NCBI GenBank assembly: GCA_963920705.1
Contig: OY987237.1
Span: forward strand, 5,548,601-5,612,600
Source of the DNA: Odiellus spinosus
Lineage: Eukaryota > Arthropoda > Arachnida > Opiliones > Phalangiidae
Length of the DNA stretch: 64,000 nt
Direction of reading: 5' to 3'
Below the pieces are notes generated by a model, which had not been told where the DNA came from, searched no databases, and worked only from the letters and a program-made list of their open reading frames with translations. Below, in pieces: positions 12,481-24,910 of this stretch. Both the position numbers and the translations under genes were made by a program. How positions within the stretch are numbered: the stretch's first letter is position 1; each line of letters starts with the position of its first letter.

Positions 12481-13340
12481 TTTGAAGCACTCTGTGAAAT
12501 ACATTCATAAATAAACATTATAAACATAAAAATACTTATAATCTTACAATAATTATGCCCTTGAATAAAAAAAGCAGAAATGTGCGGATAAAATATATCA
12601 AATCCACAGCCCAAAAGCACACATTTTTTTTTTCGATTTTCATCATAGCAGCCCGCAGTCTAATACATCACTTCCGCCTTTACATATCTTTATATCCAAT
12701 ATATATATATATACGAAACTAAAAAAAAAGATGACTAAAAACTTACCACTCTTTGAATTAGTTTCATTGGGTCCCGCGGTACAAATTGGTTTAAAAAAGA
12801 TACGCGTTTGATTTTGGCGGATATATCACTGGTCGACGATCGAACATAACAAATTTGAAATTAGGTAAAGCGCTATTAAGAACGCTTTCCGTTGAATTAA
12901 GCCTAGGGTTAGCGAGTCCCTTGGCTATATAAGAAGCACAGAACACTAGCCGGCATTTCCAAAAAAGCTTCAAAAATTTCTCCTAGCGGATGCTCTCTGG
13001 AGTCTGGGTCGTATCTCGAAGCGAACAGAAACGAAAATTTTTTTGCTCCTCTTTCAGAATCGGTTTGTTCGAAGATTACTCCGCACTATATACTATTTAG
13101 CGAGGGCCTTGGCTTCCAAAATTTTCTCTTAGGCTAAATTTCTAAGCGAGCGAAGGGGGTTTGGTGAAAATTAGTGGTACAAAATACTAGAGGTTTCGCG
13201 ATTACCGACTCTGACTCTAGCTCGCCAAGCCCCGGCTTCGAGCTCTCGAAGAATTACGAGAACGTCATCTAGACGGTAGCTGTATAGGCTAGGCATCGTT
13301 TTCAAGTCTACAACATGGATTCCCGTTAGAATACTAGAAC
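12481..13340. other. no gene assigned; GC-richer from about 12770
   Basis: From 12770 the sequence is richer in G+C. A good minus-strand donor (..AAAGAGTG|GTAAGT, intron starting at 12747 and going down) follows a short ATG frame of seven codons. This could be a first exon, but nothing else supports it. The minus frame 12791-12973 has no family resemblance. Confidence 0.3.
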
Positions 13341-13371
<31 letters not shown>

Positions 13372-13372
13372 T
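13341..13372 (+). repeat. (TC)n microsatellite
   Basis: A run of TC dinucleotides interrupted once by A. Confidence 0.9.
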
Positions 13373-15330
13373 GCACTCCGAGTCAAAGACGGGAGAGAGA
13401 AAGAGAAATCCGCTAGGGTCTTCGATCCAATGGAGAAGAGCTTCTCATTTCCTCCAATGGCGAGCCTCGTTTAAAAGATCGGGAAGCTGTGACGCGGTTT
13501 ACACCCCCCCCCCCCACCGCATACTCTCTCTCTCTTTAGGATGCTGGCCAAGGCTTAGAAAAAGAATGAGCATGGAAGAATCGTACCGTAGGAGAGCAGA
13601 GCTTTATTTTGAACATGGTTTAAAACCCGCGAATTTTGATTCAGTGAAGGATTAAAGTGGTGCTGTGAGAATAGGGGGGGGGGGATTTTGAGTAGGTTAA
13701 TTTAGGACAAAATGATACGAGTATTCTTTTGGTATAATTCGACCATGTAGTGATAGTTAACAAATTTTAGTAATATTACGTAATTATTGATGAGAAATAA
13801 AATGTATCATTTCAATACAATGCGTGTTAACGAATTAGAATGTTATTAAAGATTGCTTTCACATTTTGTGGTTCATTAATTTTATTTTAGTTACTATAAA
13901 AGACCGGTAAATAATATCATTATACTTCAAATGCCATAACTGATAAGTAATCAATCGTAATTACCAAAAGGATGTATATTAGAAAATTTCATCAGTGTAA
14001 AGCTAAGCCTATAGGTAATAAAATATAGGGTTCTTCGTGTCTTATTGCCTGACCTAATCTTATTGGTTCGCGTGACTGGACGTCCGCATTTATTGGCCGC
14101 TTTATTTCCAAAACCTTGGGCTACTTATTACGGGTGGTGTTACTTTTACTACTATTCAAAAGCGTTATTAATTTTGATCACTCAATAATTAATTTTAGCA
14201 ACGATTATTAAATTAAAAACCGAATATTCGAATATATAATTTTTTGAGTAACGAATAACAACCGATTCGGTTTTCTAATTGGAATTTTAAAGGAAAATGA
14301 AAACTGAAGAAACTTATTCTTTATTTATAGCACGCGGCCAATAAGTGCTCGCACGTGACCCCAGCCTATCCAATCGCTATAGCCGACGGTCAAATATTAG
14401 TGCTTCCAAAAGTCTTGGAATTAAATTAAGCTCTAAATCGGCGCCTATTCGCTTTACATAACATGATTAAGGTAATTCATATTGTCTATGAATTACTGTG
14501 TTTGTATAGGTTGTGGTTTGGACAAGATATTCCAGATTATTTTATCTTTATTCATAATTTGAAATTATCCATGGTAATTCTATGATAAATCCAATGTAAT
14601 CCAAATATTTAACTGATTATTATTAACCAAATATTTGAGGGTTATCTTGTTCAAACCATGACATCTACGATCTTGATGTTAAAAATATATTGAAAACTTA
14701 TTTTCATATTTAATAGATGCTTAAAAATAAGTTATTATTTAAGTTATTAAACTTTTTTCATTTACATCTTAATATTCGATTCTTATTCGGTTTGATTTCA
14801 AATTTAATTACATGGTACAGTGAATTTATCATGGGGAAAAAATGCGTTATGTCATACTCATGTTTAATTATTGTACTTATGGTATTACAAATATTTGTAG
14901 ATCCCGTTTTTAAACAGTTATATAGAGATAGGTGTCAAAACTCATTCATTTTCGGCCTTACGACCCGTTAGCAAACTGAAATTAAATTATAATTTTTTTG
15001 TTTTGTTGTCTCATATAATCCAGTCAATCTTTGCTTCTATAGTTAGAGAGATGAATACGGTACCGTGTCGATTGACAGTAAAATAAAAGGCTGAAACAAA
15101 GGTTTTTAAACGGTACGTGGTGTAAAGAGATAAAACTACTATTACATATAGAAAAAAGAAACTTAATACTAGCCCTCAGGTGTGATTAGTTTTATCTTAA
15201 AGGTTTTTTTGGTTTTTTTGATAAGAAAATGAAAAGGATTTCTGTAACAAATAACAAAATAAAAAATATTGTAGAGATAAAAAATTCGTTAAGGTAAAGA
15301 AAGATTTAATTGATTTTAAATTAATTAATG
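13373..15330. other. no gene supported
   Basis: An open plus frame at 13371-13655 spans C- and TC-rich low-complexity sequence and is not convincing. A weak inverted pair, GGTTTGGACAAGAT at about 14515 and ATCTTGTTCAAACC at about 14645, may be a decayed MITE. Confidence 0.35.
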
Positions 15331-15667
15331 CAGAAGCCGATGAAACCCTCCTTAGAAGTCTATTACTCCCGGGTCTTGTCTACCCCTCTCTGTATGGGTT
15401 AGTTTCAAAAAGCGCGATTCGTACGCCTCCTAACGGTAGATATTTTCGGAGCGGGAGTTCGTCGAGCGAATATCTCTAGCAGCCTTGGAGTTCGTCAAAA
15501 AAACGTTGTCGTTTGTGGAGAGAGAGAATTTCGAATTTTCAGTAGACCGGGGGTATGAAGTAGGACCCCTCCGATCTCTTAAAATTGTGAATTTTACCCA
15601 TACAGAGAGGAGCGCTATATGGAACATTAGAGTAGTAGACTTCAAAGGAGGGTTTCATCGGCTTCTG
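15331..15667 (+). mobile_element. M1 MITE, 337 bp, TSD ATTAATG
   Basis: Same ends and interior as the copy at 7070, with few differences. Exact 7-bp duplication ATTAATG at 15324-15330 and 15668-15674. The overlapping open frames on both strands are by-products of the element. Confidence 0.93.
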
Positions 15668-16059
15668 ATTAATGGTATAATAATGTTCTTAATTTGCTAC
15701 CGGTAGAGAAATTCTTAATTAAGAATTGAAAAGATTAAATATTTCGTCTCAAGGATGATTTTATTTTAAATTTTTGACATTCGAATTAATAAATGACCTA
15801 TACAGTTTAATTTTTTTTTTAATTTATATTAATTTAATTAATTCTAAAATGATTTTATGTTTGCTTGTTATGTATGATTGACCTGGCGCCTGTAAAACTA
15901 ATCTTAGTTTTTCCTAGAACATCGGTGTTCAGGGCAAAGCGATCTTTCAGGGACTATCAATTTAAAAACGTGAATATTTCTTCACAGATCCGTTTTAAAT
16001 CTGGGAAGAATCCAAACAAGAGTCGGTATGATTTGTTAAGAAAGAGTTAAAACGTTTTG

Positions 16060-16200
16060 TTCCTTGTAAAAAAAATACTAGATGGCGTTGAGACTCGTCT
16101 CTTAAAAATATTTTTTTATTTAAATTTTTATTCGTTAAGGAAATAAAAATTGAAATATAGGTGACGTCAATACGTCTAAATTTCTTTGTAATATTCTTTC
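16060..16200 (-). repeat. R3 dispersed repeat, copy 2
   Basis: In reverse complement it reads TTGACGTCACC, then GAATAAAAATTTAAATAAAA, then GAGACGAGTCTCAACGCCAT plus CTAGTATT, matching 5990-6080. It carries a perfect TGACGTCA at 16162-16169. Confidence 0.6.
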
Positions 16201-16209
16201 TTTTACTTC

Positions 16210-16397
16210 CAGGGACGGAAATAGGCACAAGTCACTGGTCATTGTCCGATAAATTTTCCAAATGTCCGATAACTTTTTATTTTTAAGAGGGGGTCACTGG
16301 ACAAATGTCCGATAAAAAAAAAGTACTTTTCAATACAAGAAATGTAGCATTGTCCGGTAATTTGTCCAATAAGAAAAATTTCTTATTTCCGTCCCTG
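16210..16397. mobile_element. hAT-type MITE, 188 bp
   Basis: Ends CAGGGACGGAAATA (16210-16223) and TATTTCCGTCCCTG (16384-16397) are perfect inverted repeats of the classic hAT CAGGG..CCCTG form. Flanking 8-mers TTTACTTC (16202-16209) and TTTTCTTC (16398-16405) match at 7 of 8 bases, as expected of a hAT 8-bp duplication. The interior repeats TGTCCGATAA several times, in part inverted. The plus frame starting at 16305 begins inside the element and is probably not a gene. Confidence 0.85.
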
Positions 16398-17574
16398 TTT
16401 TCTTCCAATTTCCTTAAACAGCGATTTTCTAACGGTGGCGACATCTCTGATCTTTCTAGTAAACTACCGAAAATCGCTTTACGTCTGTCCTCAACTTCCC
16501 CCTCCTCCTCCCCCTCGAAAAGTCTGAGAGGTCTAAAAAAATTCTGGAAAGTGCTTGAATGTTCTAGTACTTATTTCTACGAGTGATTAAAATCGCGTAT
16601 TAATCCGCCATAATATTAGTTATAGTTTGAAAGCTTCTCTTCAAGAAACCGTACAACAAAACTAGTTCAAAAACATTCTTTGAGTCGCGCCAAAGACGGA
16701 AGTCATCTATCAATAAGATAAATATTTTTTTATCAAGTATGAAGGGGGGTGGAGTATAGACGGCGACAGTTGACACCCACTACCATCATCAGCAACGGGT
16801 TTGATTGATAAATCCTACACGGAGATGGGGTACGGGAAACGGGTACGTAAACACATGGTAAAACAAACTTTAACAGAAGTAAAATGACATCACTAGCTGT
16901 CTTCTCGTACATCATGTACGTATTTCCAATGATAATTTTTTAATATACTAAATAAAAAGGTAATACCATCTTCAGACGCGCCTAATTAAGCTTTTTTATT
17001 CTTTTAAACCAAGGTTTTACCACAAAACTGCTTAAATTCTTGTAAACTTGGTTTAAAGGAATTCTTGGCTCCGACTCGATTTGGACTATTAAAATATGCC
17101 TAAAAATTCGTAAGAAAAACTCATTAAAGGTTTCGTGGTAATTAACAGTTAATTATGGCAACCGTTAAGCCTAAATCCGTTGCGAAGAAATGTTAATCGA
17201 GTTTAAAATTTCTCTAGAAAACTGAGTTGCTATCCCAACGAAATATAAAATAAAAATTTCTAAAATGGTGATTATAAAAAATGTATTTTTACTGTTGCGG
17301 TAATTTTTCTATGACAAATGTATATATTTTAAATATCTAACCATCTTTTAAAAAATTCTACTCAATTTCCATTTGGAGTTCATGAAAAGCCTCACTTTAA
17401 TTCGCAAGTCAACGTTTTTGTATACCTTTTTAGAGCCTCGCACGCTTATATAAATTCCGCTAAATTTTACTACTCCTTTTTTTTATTCATCTCCCCTTTT
17501 AATGTCTGGTATCCGCCAGGTTTCCGTCCGAGGGAGGTTTTGAACTCCAGCTAAGACCTCTCTCTCTCTTACAG
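16398..17574. other. no gene supported
   Basis: Mostly AT-rich. GGTGATTATAAAAAATGTAT near 17265 recurs in diverged form at about 19470, 40340 and (inverted) 42495, a low-copy dispersed repeat. The polypyrimidine tract at 17556-17570 leads into the exon candidate below. Confidence 0.35.
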
Positions 17575-17647
17575 TACAACGATGGTCAAAGCCTGAAAGC
17601 CAATCTGTCATCTCGGGCAGTCACCAGCCGCAGGCCTGACTCTGAAG
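17575..17647 (+). CDS. candidate internal exon, product unknown
   Basis: A strong pyrimidine tract (CCTCTCTCTCTCTTACAG, ending at 17574) is followed by 73 bases and a donor, GAAG|GTATAC. One frame is fully open from the first base and reads YNDGQSLKANLSSRAVTSRR then PDSE, leaving one base over, so phase 0 at entry and phase 1 at exit. The segment is clearly richer in G+C than its surroundings, which fits a coding exon in AT-rich introns. I recognise no domain. The pyrimidine tract and exon together argue for plus-strand splicing. No neighbouring exon could be tied to it with confidence; the open stretch after an acceptor at about 19743 is phase-compatible but unproven. Confidence 0.42.
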
Positions 17648-17986
17648 GTATACGATAGTAGGTTCTAAGATTTGAGTGGGGAGGGGTTAGTAATGTCCCC
17701 TCGCTTGTCAATACCACTTGTAATACGTCCGAGACAAATCATTAGACCATAACTTATTTCCTATAGAAGGGACGAAACAGTTTTCGGTTTTAGGATAAGA
17801 AACTATTAATCATATTTATTACAGCGTGTATGAACGGAAAATTCAGAACATCCCCTTTTCTAACAACGTCAAATAATACTAAATATGATGGTACGGAATA
17901 GGAGAAACTGCGTGATTTTTGATTGAAATTGTGTAGGTTTCCGCGCTTAACTCTGGTCGTGTCTTAAGTTGTTTTAAAATGAAAAT
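17648..17986. other. nothing seen
   Basis: Unique AT-rich sequence; presumptive intron if the exon before it is real. Confidence 0.3.
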
Positions 17987-18152
17987 AATTATCCATGAAA
18001 CACAGACTTCGAAACTGTTTTCAAACCGTTTCGAGCAAATAATTAAATATTTAGACAAAGGATCTCTACTATTGACCCCAAATTTTTCCAATTTAACCTT
18101 TTGAAAACGGTTAAAAACGGTTGCAAAGTTGCTAGTGTGAACGCGACTAAAG
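17987..18152 (-). mobile_element. CGTTCA-type MITE, copy 2
   Basis: In reverse complement: GTCGCGTTCACACTAGCAAC, then AACCGTTTT, and near the far end CGAAACGGTTTGAAAACAGT. The order matches the copy at 1566, including the internal GGTTAA and GGGTCA phrases. Boundaries are approximate. Confidence 0.55.
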
Positions 18153-20649
18153 TCTATCTGTCGGTCCGACATTAACGCTAACCTTTAAACGTAACGTAAC
18201 AGGAAAATTAAAAAAGCTAAACCGAATGATAAACTTCTCTGAGAATATAAAATCCTTCGTAAAATTTGTTTTGTGAAAAAATACTAATATCTTAATTTAA
18301 AATAATTTATTTTAACCGTTGCTTTAGTTTTCCATATCAATACACCACTTTGCTCTTCCACTGTGCGCATGCCCGCGCTCGAAACGCTTACTAGTAACAT
18401 TACCCCATGTAACATTACCCCATGCAGGTTTTTTTCCCTGCCATTTTCACCAAGTGAAAGTTCGCCCTATGCCGCTATGGCGCCCCGAGTAATAGCTAAA
18501 GGGTGTATTAACTTTAAGTTAGCAAAAGCAATTAAGTTAGCGAAAATAACCACTGACCTTCCCATTAATTGTTAGAAATTTATTTCCTTACTGTTTTTTA
18601 TAACCATTCTAATATACGAAATTTTTTCCAATATCCCTAGGTGATTTTTCCCCCGATGAGTTACGAGTTGGTTTTATATTTCGTTCGACATATTTGAGTC
18701 AACATAGTGATAAAGGGGGAAGTATGAAATATAGCGAAGGAATTAAAATCAATAAAAATAGCTTCGTAGCGTTGTTGCAAGAACGTTAAACGGATTGTAT
18801 CTCGTTCAACTTCTAGAAGTTAGTAAAGAGAAATATTAAAGTATAAAAAATAAGTTAAGGTATATATAACCCAAAATCTAACTTCGTACCCTATCAGATC
18901 GAAAAGGTTAAACGGGATTTGCGCCTTTTTTGATAAAAACCGACTCCGAAATTTAAGGCAAGCTCATAACTTTGGATAAAAGAGATTTAGGTGCCGAGTT
19001 GGGGTTAAGCTAGTACATGTAGAACTTCTTAAAAGAGATATAAAGCGCGGTCCATTTCAGTCATGATGTAAATATATTTTTATTTGTTATTGTTAAATTT
19101 AAATAACACAAAATTCGACCCAGATAAGCGGAAATGAACAACTATGTCAACAACATTCGGAAATATATTTTTTTTTAAAGGGAGGGAAAAAATTAAATGA
19201 ATTATTATATAATTTAGCCTTAAAGTGGAAGTGAAAACCTGTGGGTTGACTTCAAAATTAAATAGGGTACATGTTTTTCCATGGAATTTTCTTTGATATT
19301 TCAACGTGTACCACTTTCCTGGTCTCCCTAATTTTTCCAAGAAAATTTTGAATTTCCCTTATATTTCCAGGTATTCTAGGTTTATATGAATATCATTAAA
19401 GTGAGCCAAAAAGTCGTAGTTTTAATTTTTTCGATGGATGATGTAGAATCATTTTAAAAAAGGTCGAAGATGGCGATTATAAAATATTTATTTTTTTACT
19501 CATCCTCCCTTGATTGAGTAATCAGACGCGGATTAATACAAACTATTAAACCTCATTAGGATAAAAACTATTTCCTATCTAAAGTGATCTTAAAAAGCGG
19601 TGAAATCAAATTTGCAGCTTTTGGTTAAATTTAGATAAAAGCTTAGTGATAAAATATGGGAAACGATTTCAGGCATTTTTAAATTAAAGGGATGTGTTAT
19701 TTTTTCGGACTTTTCATGTTTGTTTGTTTTTTAGTTACAGTCAAAGGTTTTTGTGGAACACAAAAAGTCAAAGAGGGATTTGAAAGTCGGCCTAAAATCC
19801 GACACATCAAGACAAACAACTATAGGCTATACTAGGCGAAAGCCTTCTAGTTCTCAAGAAGAAAATGTAGAGCATTTTTATAGCCCATTTCACAAAACTT
19901 CACTTTCGTCTCACGAGATCTCCTTTGCTCTGTCGCCTTCTTCCTCTAGATCTTTCTCTCTCCATCCTCTCCCCTTTCCATCCTACAAAAGCCAGCGCGA
20001 CTAAAAGCTTGACGAAAACTTCTAAAAGTGAATAATAAATCGTATTCGAATAAAGTTCAAGAGTTTAACATCTCCCACACGCAATATAATGTACTGTTGG
20101 TGTACAAAATAAAAATATTATTCTATATAGCTCTCGTTATCTACCCACTATAAATACTAATTTGAACTACGAACTTTAAATTTAAAATAAATAAAAATGA
20201 TTTAAAGATAATTAATTTCATATAAGCTTCTCTTGAAAAAGCGAAAGTACAAACTTGAACAACCATGGTTTAAAACTGGGCTTAACTTCCAGAAATTAAT
20301 TTAAACATCAAAAATGTGTCTAAAAACTCCGAAAATAAATTCATTAAATTCCATTTAATATAAATAAATAATTCATCTTCACTTAGTCAATAGTAAATTA
20401 TAAATATATTCATTAACTTTCGGAGTGACTAACTCTTTGATCTTAAAAATAATATCTATTTGTTTTGTGCAATTTTGATGTATTAATGTTTCCCGCGTAA
20501 ATTAATTCTTGGAAAAGCTATAAAAGGAGAAATGTCAAAGACTATTTTTCCTTACGAGTTTTAAAATTGCCTGTCAATCCGCGTTTGAATTTCACATGGT
20601 GCCATTTTCCTTTAAACAGAAGCTTATGAAAGTGAATCATTAATTTCGA
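18153..20649. other. no gene proven; possible terminal-exon sequence at 19744-20004
   Basis: TAACATTACCCCATG is tandemly duplicated at 18395-18424. At 19240-19390 there is a degenerate copy of the TTTCCAGG/CCCT repeat class. An acceptor-like stretch (TTTGTTTTTTAGTTACAG) at about 19743 is followed by sequence open in two plus frames. Nearby AATAAA motifs (about 20033-20055) could serve a 3' end, but this is not enough to call a gene. Confidence 0.3.
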
Positions 20650-20945
20650 GGGTTTACAAAAAAGAAATATTAAACTAGAAATAAATTTAAATCTTACCCG
20701 GAAAATAGGCTTAGCGGGATTCACGGAGATCCTGAATTGCCTCCGTGTAAGGTCTAGCGACTTATGAGAAAAGGCCCATCGTCCAGGCGAGATCTCCAAG
20801 AGATTTACAATCGCGTTCGATTGGTCGCTAGATCTTATACGCGAGGAAATCAGGATCTCCACGAACCCCGCTAAGCCTCTTTTCCGGGTAAGTTTCAAAT
20901 TTATTTCTAGTTTAATATTTGTTCGTAAATTAGGCCTATTTAAAC
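20650..20945. repeat. HP fold-back repeat, copy 4
   Basis: One of the longest and clearest copies. AATATTAAACTAGAAATAAA and AAAATAGGCTTAGCGGGATT on the left are mirrored by AACCCCGCTAAGCCTCTTTT and ATTTCTAGTTTAATATTTG on the right. An inner palindrome, GGTCTAGCGAC..GTCGCTAGATC, is present. The 138-codon minus frame across it is a by-product of the hairpin. Confidence 0.8.
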
Positions 20946-21652
20946 AATAAGGAATCAATAAATCATTTGTTAGGTTGCATTTTATTGAAATTCAACGTGA
21001 AACTCGTGAAAAATCCGAAAGTATTTTTTAAATTAAAGGTTACGTGCTGTTAGAATTTAAAAACGTCATACAGCTTTTCTAATTAATTTGGGAGGTACGT
21101 GGCTTCCCATTTAAGGTTGTAAACGTACCACGCCCTCGTATAATCCCCTTCCTTTTAAATGTTTCGCTTATAAATTGATAAAGAACATTTTGAAACTTTT
21201 CGAAGCTTTTATCGTTCGAAAATATACTATATACTTCCGAGTAGTTATTTTGTTGGGGTTTTTCGCGGTTGTGATTCGCGTACTATGGCGATATAGTCTT
21301 CACAGTCTACCGCATCGAATTTTACAGCCTCGTGTTACTGGAAAAGTTTTTGACAAGTTGTAAAAAAAGGTTTTCAGACCCATGATAAAGAAAAAGGATT
21401 TGGGTTTTTTGTATAAAAAAATATCATGTTTTTATATCTGTCAAAGCAGGTTTGAATGAAAATTTCATCGCTTAAATTTCAGAGGAGTTGGCTATATGAA
21501 ATGAAACTTCACGGCTACAACTACATTGGGTATCAATCTGGCTCAACCTCTGAAATTGCAAGGAACTTGAAAACACTTAATTTTCCGCACTATTCCAGGT
21601 TTTCTAACTTTTTTCAATAATTTCTTTAACCCTTTCACACTCATTAACCCGA
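20946..21652. other. no gene seen; lead-in to satellite
   Basis: Ends in degenerate phrases (TTCCAGGTTTTCTAACTTT, TTCAATAATTTC) that merge into the 23-bp array. Confidence 0.35.
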
Positions 21653-22165
21653 CATTCTTTCAATAATTACCCCGATCCTCATTCAATAATTACCCCGACC
21701 CTCATTCAATAATTACCCCGACCCTCATTCAATAATTATCCCGACCCTCATTCAATAATTATCCCGACCCTCATTCAATAATTATCCCGACCCTCATTCA
21801 ATAATTATCCCGACCCTCATTCAATAATTATCCCGACCCTCATTCAATAATTATCCCAACCCTCATTCAATAATTATCCCAACCCTCATTCAATAATTAT
21901 CCCGACCCTCATTCAATAATTATCCCGACCCTCATTCAATAATTATCCCGACCCTCATTCAATAATTATCCCGACCCTCATTCAATAATTATCCCGACCC
22001 TCATTCAATAATTATCCCGACCCTCATTCAATAATTATCCCGACCTTCATTCAATAATTATCCCGACCCTCATTCAATAATTATCCCGACCCTCATTCAA
22101 TAATTATCCCGACCCTCATTCAATAATTATCCCGACCCTCATTCAATAATTATCCCGACCCTCAT
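21653..22165 (+). repeat. 23-bp tandem array A
   Basis: Units AATAATTATCCCGACCCTCA + TTC, about 22 copies. The first few have ACCCCGACC, most have ATCCCGACC, and two adjacent units have ATCCCAACC. The block structure implies growth by local duplication. Confidence 0.95.
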
Positions 22166-22707
22166 TCAATAATTACCCGGACCCCGTTTCAATAAACACC
22201 CGGACCCCGTTTCAATAATTACCCGGACCCCGTTTCAATAATTACCCGGACCCCGTTTCAATAATTACCCGGACCCCGTTTCAATAATTACCCGGACCCC
22301 GTTTCAATAATTACCCGGACCCCGTTTCAATAATTACCCGGACCCCGTTTCATTAATTACCCGGACCCCGTTTCATTAATTACCCGGACCCCGTTTCATT
22401 AATTACCCGGACCCCGTTTCATTAATTACCCGGACCCCGTTTCATTAATTACCCGGACCCCGTTTCATTAATTACCCGGACCCCGTTTCATTAATTACCC
22501 GGACCCCGTTTCATTAATTACCCGGACCCCGTTTCATTAATTACCCGGACCCCGTTTCAATAATTACCCGGACCCCGTTTCAATAATTACCCGGACCCCG
22601 TTTCAATAATTACCCGGACCCCGTTTCAATAATTACCCGGACCCCGTTTCAATAATTACCCGGACCCCGTTTCAATAATTACCCGGACCCCGTTTCAATA
22701 ATTACCC
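22166..22707 (+). repeat. 23-bp tandem array B
   Basis: About 23 units of AATAATTACCCGGACCCCG + TTTC directly abutting array A. A central run (about 22350-22555) has CATTAATT in place of CAATAATT, then the first form returns. One unit near 22187 has AAACACCCGG. Confidence 0.95.
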
Positions 22708-23160
22708 GAAAAAACTTTAATTTAATTAAATGCTTAATAAAACTAACGCAACAGTTGCTTTTTCAGGCTTATCCTATTTTTAGTGTTTTCTAATTTCCAC
22801 TATAAAAGGAGTTGTAAGAAATACGATAGTCGATAACTGGCCCGAGACTGATGAGATTTTTACTTAGCATCCTCCTTACGTATCATTTACGTCATACAAC
22901 TGCGGTTTCTCGTACGCCATACGCTTAACGTGTGGGCGTCCAAACACTTCATCCCAGCAATAGATATATATATAGCTTATATGCTACGTAGCTCCCATTC
23001 ATTCTTTCTAGATATAGGAACACATCGACGTAAAAACTTGTAAATTTCGGGATCGGATAAAGTTTTAATATTTAATTAAGAAAGATTAGATTTAAGTTTT
23101 ATCTGAACTTAAGTAACAGATGATTTATAAAGCAATTTTTTTGATAATGATTAGGACTAA
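22708..23160. other. no gene seen
   Basis: Unique sequence without a supported feature. Confidence 0.35.
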
Positions 23161-23167
23161 ATACTGG

Positions 23168-23503
23168 CAGAAGTCGATGAAACCCTCCTTCGAAGTCTAC
23201 TGCTCTAATGTTCCATATAGCGCTCCTCCCTGTATGAATAAAATCACAATTTTACGAGATCGGAGGGGTCCTACTTCATACCCCCTGTCTACGCAAAATT
23301 GGAAATTCTCTCTCTCCACAAACGACAACGTTTTTTTGACGAATTCCAAGGCTGCTAGAGATATTCGCTCCACGAACACCCTCTCCGAAAATATCTACCG
23401 TTAGGAGGCGTACGAATCGCGCTTTTTGAAATTAACCCATCCAGAGAGGGGTAGACAAGACCCGGGATTAATAGACTTCAAAGGAGGGTTTCATCGGCTT
23501 CTA
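23168..23503 (-). mobile_element. M1 MITE, 336 bp, TSD ATACTGG
   Basis: Reverse-oriented copy. The terminal base on the right is A instead of G. Exact 7-bp duplication ATACTGG at 23161-23167 and 23504-23510. The plus frame 23120-23404 mirrors the minus frames seen in the other copies. Confidence 0.92.
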
Positions 23504-23510
23504 ATACTGG

Positions 23511-24097
23511 TTATGGAAAGTGAAGGCACGCTTAAAGGAGAAGTCAGCGATTAATTCAGAAATGAAAATTATCACTTTTAATATCAAAATACCAAAACTT
23601 TCTCCTTAAAATATGAACAAAAGTTTATCACTTTCCACTTTTGATATACGTTAAAATCATTATGAAAACTCACTAAGGGATTCTCGTTAATTTTCATCAT
23701 TAATATAATGAGTTTTAATGTTTTTCTCGACAGCATCTATTAAAAATCGCGAACATATCAAGTGAAAAAAAAACTAATTGCTGAACAAGAGCGTTTTATT
23801 ATCAGGGTTTCGATAATAATAACAAACCCTTTGGACGGATATAAAAACAAATTTTCCAAGTTTTAAGTCAATGTACGTAGGTGGTTCGCTAGCAATAACA
23901 TTGCCTGAAAATTCTTGATAGGCAGAAGATTTGAAATATTTAGATAATTATTTAGGATTATACAAGATAACCGAAAAAAAATAATGATTATATTTAAAGT
24001 TATTTAAGGAAAGATAAATTTTATTGCCCATAGAATAATGTAGCTTAAAATTAAGAGTATTTATTTTGCAAGGTCAAAACAGCAACATTGTAGTTTT
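23511..24097. other. no gene seen
   Basis: AT-rich unique sequence. Confidence 0.35.
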
Positions 24098-24104
24098 GTT
24101 CTGG

Positions 24105-24484
24105 CAAAAGTCTATCACTATACTCCATAAAAGTAAACAACGACACGTAGCTTAATACTATCAGCAAAGGTCCGGGTAAATGTACCAGCCGATCTGATTC
24201 GAGACAGTCTAGCGGCTGCAGTCACCGCGTAAATAGTGAAGTCGGTAGCGCCACTCTTTGGAGAAATTTTGGAGTTGGGACGGAAGACAATATAGCCAAG
24301 CGCGGCCCGCCTAAATTCCGTCCATTTCTCCCGACTCAAATTATCGAGGAAGAGTCCAAATCACTCTAGCCAGACAGGGGTGATGACTTTTTGTCTAGTT
24401 TTAAGTGATGGGCTAGTACGTTTGCTGATAGTATTAAGCTACGGGGCGTTGTTTACTTTTATGAAATAAAGTGATAAACTTTTG
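24105..24484. mobile_element. M3 MITE, 380 bp, TSD GTTCTGG/GTTCTAG
   Basis: Imperfect inverted ends of about 65 bp. The left starts CAAAAGTCTATCACT and includes AAAGTAAACAACG and GTAGCTTAATACTATCAGC; the right is its complement. Flanking 7-mers GTTCTGG (24098-24104) and GTTCTAG (24485-24491) differ at one base. The 73-codon minus frame inside shows no similarity I can name. Confidence 0.85.
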
Positions 24485-24491
24485 GTTCTAG

Positions 24492-24910
24492 CAGAGGTAT
24501 ATAATAACCCCCTTCGGAGGGAAGTATGAAAGGTAGGCAAAATCGGCAAACAACAAGTGCCCGGCGTAAATCGCGGCGGATCGACACACCGCTTTACTCC
24601 CAAAAATAGTTACACCATTTTGAACCTCACTAAATTTTCCCTACGCACACTTCCGGAACTTCCGAGCTGAACTCAACCTTCGACTCCATTTTAACAGACA
24701 GCCTGACTCCTGAGATAGGAAGTTCTAAACACAAATCGAGCCGTCCTGTTTATACAAAGACCATTTACTAGAGTAGCGACATTGAGAAGTCCAGCGCGAG
24801 CTAGTGGCCTAGATAGTCAGCAGCGGGCTCTTGTTGTTCGTGATTTTTAGCATTGGTATAGTATAGGGGCTTTCATACTTCACCACGAAGGGGGTTATTA
24901 TATACCTCTG
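24492..24910. mobile_element. M2 MITE, 419 bp, TSD GTTCTAG
   Basis: Inverted ends CAGAGGTATATAATAACCCC and its complement (24891-24910), with GAAGTATGAAAG also inverted just inside. Exact 7-bp duplication GTTCTAG at 24485-24491 and 24911-24917. The left duplication is also the right-hand duplication of M3, so M2 inserted into M3's target repeat. Confidence 0.9.

Noticed and set aside
12747-12790. Minus-strand donor AAAGAGTG|GTAAGT with a short ATG frame
   Set aside because: Only seven codons and no downstream exon; could be a first exon but cannot be supported.
20542-20958. 138-codon minus-strand ORF
   Set aside because: Lies over an HP fold-back repeat; the mirrored amino-acid content comes from the hairpin arms.
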